Shown: positions 60,933-64,000 of the stretch, piece after piece | How the letters are laid out: each line of letters opens with the position of its first letter | Numbering within the stretch: the first letter of the stretch is position 1 | Assembly (NCBI RefSeq): GCF_002806995.1 | Contig: NZ_NIHE01000002.1 | Span: 372,001-436,000 of the forward strand | Reading direction: 5' to 3' | Source of the DNA: Confluentibacter lentus | GTDB lineage: Bacteria > Bacteroidota > Bacteroidia > Flavobacteriales > Flavobacteriaceae | Length of the DNA: 64,000 bases | Translations under genes and position numbers: made by a program | The notes under the pieces: generated by a model | The model's input: only the letters and a program-made list of their open reading frames with translations | What the model was told of the DNA's origin: nothing | The model's database searches: none

Positions 60933-61943
60933 ATGAGCGCTCAACCAATCATTGTATCTGCCTCCCCACATGTTCATTCAGACAGAACATCAAAAAAACT
61001 CATGTACGATGTTGTCATCGCATTAATACCTGCTTTTTTAGTTTCCATCTATGTATTTGGAATTAGTGCTTTAATAGTAACCTCGGTTGCCATAATATCT
61101 TGTATTGTATTTGAATATATCATCCAGAAATACCTCTTAAAAACAGATGTGACCATAACCGATGGTTCCGCATTAATCACCGGCATTTTATTGGCATTTA
61201 ACCTGCCTTCCGGCTTACCTATCTGGATGATTATTATTGGAAGTTTGGTTGCTATAGGCGTTGCTAAATTATCGTTTGGAGGTTTAGGGTTTAATATTTT
61301 CAACCCAGCGTTGGTGGGTCGTGTGTTTTTATTGATATCATTTCCCGTGCAAATGACGAGTTGGCCAACTGCTTTTGTAAACAACACGAGTGTTGTTGAT
61401 GCTGTTACAGGCGCTACTTCTTTAGGCATTATAAAAGAAGGATTGAATATGGGCGAAACCATGACCGAAATCAGCGCTAGAATTCCTTCTTCCATAGACA
61501 TGCTGTTTGGTTTCACAAGTGGTTCATTAGGAGAAATGTCGGCTTTAGCATTAATACTCGGAGGTCTTTATTTAATACTTCGGAAAGTTATTTCGTGGCA
61601 TATTCCTGTAACACTATTAGCAACTATTTTTATTATGACCGCTATTTTTTGGGTGGCAAACCCAGAACACTATGCCAATCCATTAATTCACTTGCTAACT
61701 GGAGGTGCTATTCTGGGTGCTTTTTTTATGGCGACGGATTTAGTAACCAGCCCAATGACCAAAAAAGGCATGGTGATTTTTGCCATCGGCATTGGGGTCA
61801 TAACAGTTGTTATAAGACTTTTTGGTGCTTATCCTGAAGGCATTTCGTTTGCTATTTTAATTATGAATGCCTTTGTGCCTTTAATCAATAAATTCTTTAA
61901 ACCCAGAAGATTTGGTGCTAAAATAAAATCTAAAATCGTGTGA
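60933..61943 (+). CDS. rnfD: Rnf complex subunit D
   Basis: Membrane subunit with about nine helices, homologous to NqrB. The flavin attachment motif 'VDAVTGATSLG' has acceptor Thr162. 'GGLGFNIFNPALVGRVFLLI' corresponds to the conserved NqrB segment. It lies 2 nt after rnfC and overlaps rnfG by 4 nt. Confidence 0.95.
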   Translation: MSAQPIIVSASPHVHSDRTSKKLMYDVVIALIPAFLVSIYVFGISALIVTSVAIISCIVFEYIIQKYLLKTDVTITDGSALITGILLAFNLPSGLPIWMIIIGSLVAIGVAKLSFGGLGFNIFNPALVGRVFLLISFPVQMTSWPTAFVNNTSVVDAVTGATSLGIIKEGLNMGETMTEISARIPSSIDMLFGFTSGSLGEMSALALILGGLYLILRKVISWHIPVTLLATIFIMTAIFWVANPEHYANPLIHLLTGGAILGAFFMATDLVTSPMTKKGMVIFAIGIGVITVVIRLFGAYPEGISFAILIMNAFVPLINKFFKPRRFGAKIKSKIV

Positions 61944-62542
61944 TCATGAGTAAAAAAGAATCAACATTTATAAGCATGGCACTGTCTCTTTTAGTGATAA
62001 CACTCCTTTCTGGTTTCGCTTTAGGGTTTGTAAACGATTTAACCATAGAACCAAAAGCCAAAGCCAAACTTGAGCACAAAATAAATGCCATAAAATTAGT
62101 ATTGCCCGAATTCGACAATAACCCTGTGGAAGCACAAAAATTAGTTAAGTCTGAATTTGCAAAAGACAGTATAGAAATTTACCCTGCCTATAAAAACAAT
62201 GTATTTGTTGGAGCCGCAGTTATTGGTTCTTCTGAAAAAGGATTCAGTGGCTTGGTTAAAATTATGGTTGGTTTTAAACCAGACGGCACCATTCAAAACA
62301 TTGTGGTTTTAGAACAAAAGGAAACCCCTGGTCTTGGAACAAAAATTAAAGACGAATCATTTTTACAACAATTCAGGGATAAAAATCCGTCAACATTTAA
62401 TTTAGAAGTTAAAAAAGATGGCGGGGAAGTTGACGCCTTAACCGGAGCAACCATTAGTTCTAGAGCCTTTACCGAATCGGCTCAATTAGCGTTCGATGAA
62501 TTTTTGAAAAACCTTGATGCTATCAGTTCATCTAAACAATAA
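61940..62542 (+). CDS. rnfG: Rnf complex subunit G
   Basis: FMN-carrying subunit with one N-terminal helix (about residues 12-32). The attachment motif is 'VDALTGATISSRAFTESA', with the acceptor Thr at residue 171 counting from GTG (61940) or 169 from ATG (61946). GTG at 61940 overlaps the rnfD stop; ATG at 61946 gives the more usual N-terminus, so the exact start is open. It is homologous to NqrC. Confidence 0.94.
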   Translation: MIMSKKESTFISMALSLLVITLLSGFALGFVNDLTIEPKAKAKLEHKINAIKLVLPEFDNNPVEAQKLVKSEFAKDSIEIYPAYKNNVFVGAAVIGSSEKGFSGLVKIMVGFKPDGTIQNIVVLEQKETPGLGTKIKDESFLQQFRDKNPSTFNLEVKKDGGEVDALTGATISSRAFTESAQLAFDEFLKNLDAISSSKQ

Positions 62543-62547
62543 AGATT

Positions 62548-63150
62548 ATGGCAGAAATGAATCAAAAACAAAATTTCCTAAAAGGCATCATTAAAGAAAA
62601 CCCCATTTTCGTCATGCTTTTGGGTATGTGCCCAACTTTAGGAGTTACCTCATCTGCATTTAATGGGTTAGGCATGGGCGTTGCTACGTTATTTGTTTTA
62701 TTGATGTCGAATATTGTGGTGTCGTTAGTTAAAAATTTAATCCCAGCTAAAGTCCGAATCCCCGCCTTTATCATCATCATAGCCTCTTTTGTGACCATTG
62801 TTGAAATGATTTTAGAAGCGTTTGTTCCTCTTTTATATGAACAACTAGGCATTTTTATACCATTGATAGTCGTCAACTGCATCATCTTGGGAAGAGCCGA
62901 AGCCTTCGCTTCAAAAAATAATGTGCTGTCTTCAATTTTTGATGCTTTAGGTATGGGAATTGGCTTTGTATTAGCGTTAACCATTTTAGGTTCTGTTCGT
63001 GAAATGTTAGGTAGCGGGAGTTTATTTGGGCTAACATTCCTTCCTGAAACTGCCAACACGTTTATATTATTTATTCTGCCCCCTGGAGCTTTTATTGCCC
63101 TCGCTTATTTAACGGTTATGTTTAATAGATTAACCAGTAAAACAACGTAG
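62548..63150 (+). CDS. rnfE: Rnf complex subunit E
   Basis: A 200-residue, six-helix membrane subunit homologous to NqrD. 'IFVMLLGMCPTLGVTSSAFN' and 'IPLIVVNCIILGRAEAFA' carry the conserved Cys residues of the intramembrane Fe-S site. It is 2 nt upstream of rnfA. Confidence 0.95.
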   Translation: MAEMNQKQNFLKGIIKENPIFVMLLGMCPTLGVTSSAFNGLGMGVATLFVLLMSNIVVSLVKNLIPAKVRIPAFIIIIASFVTIVEMILEAFVPLLYEQLGIFIPLIVVNCIILGRAEAFASKNNVLSSIFDALGMGIGFVLALTILGSVREMLGSGSLFGLTFLPETANTFILFILPPGAFIALAYLTVMFNRLTSKTT

Positions 63151-63152
63151 TC

Positions 63153-63728
63153 ATGGATTATATAATCATACTTATAGCTGCCGTTTTTGTCAATAATATT
63201 GTTTTATCACAATTTTTGGGCATTTGTCCTTTTTTAGGTGTTTCGAACAAAGTATCCACATCTGTGGGCATGTCTGGAGCTGTTTTGTTCGTTATGACTA
63301 TTGCAACTACCGTTACTTATTTATTAAACCAATATGTTTTAATTCCTGCTGGATTGGATTATTTAAGAACCATTACCTTTATTTTGGTTATTGCCGCATT
63401 GGTACAAATGGTAGAGATTATTCTAAAAAAAGCGAGCCCGCCATTATACCAAGCACTCGGAGTTTTTCTGCCTTTAATAACTACCAATTGTGCCGTATTG
63501 GGAGTTGCCATATTAGCTTTAGGTTTGGAAAATGGCAGTTTGGTGAAAGCAGTATTTTTTGCCATATCAAACTCATTAGGATTTGGATTAGCTTTGGTAG
63601 TTTTTGCAAGTATTAGGGAGCAACTAGAACTTGCCAACATCCCTGAGGGCATGAAAGGGGTACCAATTAATTTATTGGTTGCAGGGCTTTTATCTTTAGC
63701 TTTTTTAGGTTTTACGGCACTGGTGTAA
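63153..63728 (+). CDS. rnfA: Rnf complex subunit A
   Basis: A 191-residue, six-helix subunit homologous to NqrE. 'FVNNIVLSQFLGICPFLGVS' and 'FLPLITTNCAVLGVAIL' are the paired conserved elements. It is the last gene of the operon and ends with 'LAFLGFTALV'. Confidence 0.95.
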   Translation: MDYIIILIAAVFVNNIVLSQFLGICPFLGVSNKVSTSVGMSGAVLFVMTIATTVTYLLNQYVLIPAGLDYLRTITFILVIAALVQMVEIILKKASPPLYQALGVFLPLITTNCAVLGVAILALGLENGSLVKAVFFAISNSLGFGLALVVFASIREQLELANIPEGMKGVPINLLVAGLLSLAFLGFTALV

Positions 63729-64000
63729 AATCTAATCCGATTTTACTTATGGACTTCTAAATTCGGGTGGATGATTATGAAATATAACAATACCAAATAT
63801 ATCCGATTAAGGCTGTAAAGTGGATTCATCACGGCTTACCATCTCCTGACTTACCTTCAAAACGAATAATCATCGTTTCTAATGTTTCTGATTGGAGTTC
63901 TGTTTCTATATGCCTACAACACAATCAAATATAGTTTCTCTTTTCAAGATTAAATATGACTTTTATCATTTACTAGAAGCTTAATTAGGATTAATATTGT
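63729..64000. other. Gene-free stretch at the window end
   Basis: I see no intact gene and no clear terminator. On the minus strand a short frame around 63826-63900 reads 'METLQ'-like residues and then 'MIIRFEGKSGDG' before a stop. This resembles the N-terminal motif of 2-oxoacid:ferredoxin oxidoreductase alpha subunits (VxIRFxGxSGDG), possibly a decayed fragment. Confidence 0.35.

Overview
The window is from a low-GC member of the Bacteroidota, most probably Flavobacteriaceae. The evidence is a type IX secretion plug protein and a gliding/T9SS type B sorting-domain protein, a DnaE with a fused N-terminal exonuclease, both an Nqr and an Rnf redox pump, DUF5679 and NRDE-family proteins, a large type II-C Cas9, and repeated use of the Bacteroidota promoter element TAnnTTTG.

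Layout. 1-2118: 3' part of an FtsX-type ABC permease. 2255-8899: a small nqr-linked protein, then the complete minus-strand nqrABCDEF operon. 9238-12537: T9SS plug protein, apaG, palindromic repeats, and two small genes each bracketed by short inverted repeats. 12566-12760: IS110-family transposase remnant. 12792-16275: DUF6695-like and NRDE proteins, then pruA. 16326-23917: minus-strand envelope cluster (Hpt, response regulator, HEAT protein, GT2 synthase, LtaS-like phosphotransferase with TPR tail, YaiO-type barrel, methyltransferase). 24140-26501: decayed pruA copy, a 47-residue zinc-ribbon gene and an aldehyde dehydrogenase. 26939-33935: signalling locus with a PAS/GAF sigma-54 activator, two paralogous STAS-like proteins, a PAS protein, a histidine kinase and a receiver. 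34272-36110: secreted T9SS type B protein. 36378-43795: type II-C CRISPR-Cas locus with cas1, cas2, a 262-bp tandem repeat, 11 repeats with 10 spacers, cas9, a solitary repeat-like sequence with its own terminator, and tracrRNA. 43995-51722: tRNA-Asp, DUF58, clpP, trxA, a thioredoxin-like/MarR pair and dnaE. 51893-57730: lactonase, rpsP, rimM, four-helix protein, tRNA methyltransferase, acyl-CoA dehydrogenase and metallophosphoesterase. 57727-63728: ferredoxin and the rseC-rnfBCDGEA operon.

How genes work together. Nqr and Rnf are related flavin/Fe-S ion pumps fed by NADH and ferredoxin respectively. The signalling locus looks like a self-contained circuit: two identical dyads at the 3' end of the sigma-54 activator gene lie about 90 bp upstream of a near-consensus -24/-12 promoter, which drives the STAS/PAS/kinase/receiver genes if the first of these starts at its second Met. 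The MarR-type gene and its thioredoxin-like neighbour share a matching operator dyad over each promoter.

The most unusual region is the CRISPR locus. A CRISPR repeat split by an insertion recurs in each of two 262-bp tandem units, and the first true CRISPR repeat occupies exactly the same offset in the third, truncated unit. A second, diverged repeat sits between cas9 and tracrRNA, is followed by an intrinsic terminator, and could encode a crRNA-like RNA. All functional statements are read from the sequence and from family knowledge; no database search was possible.
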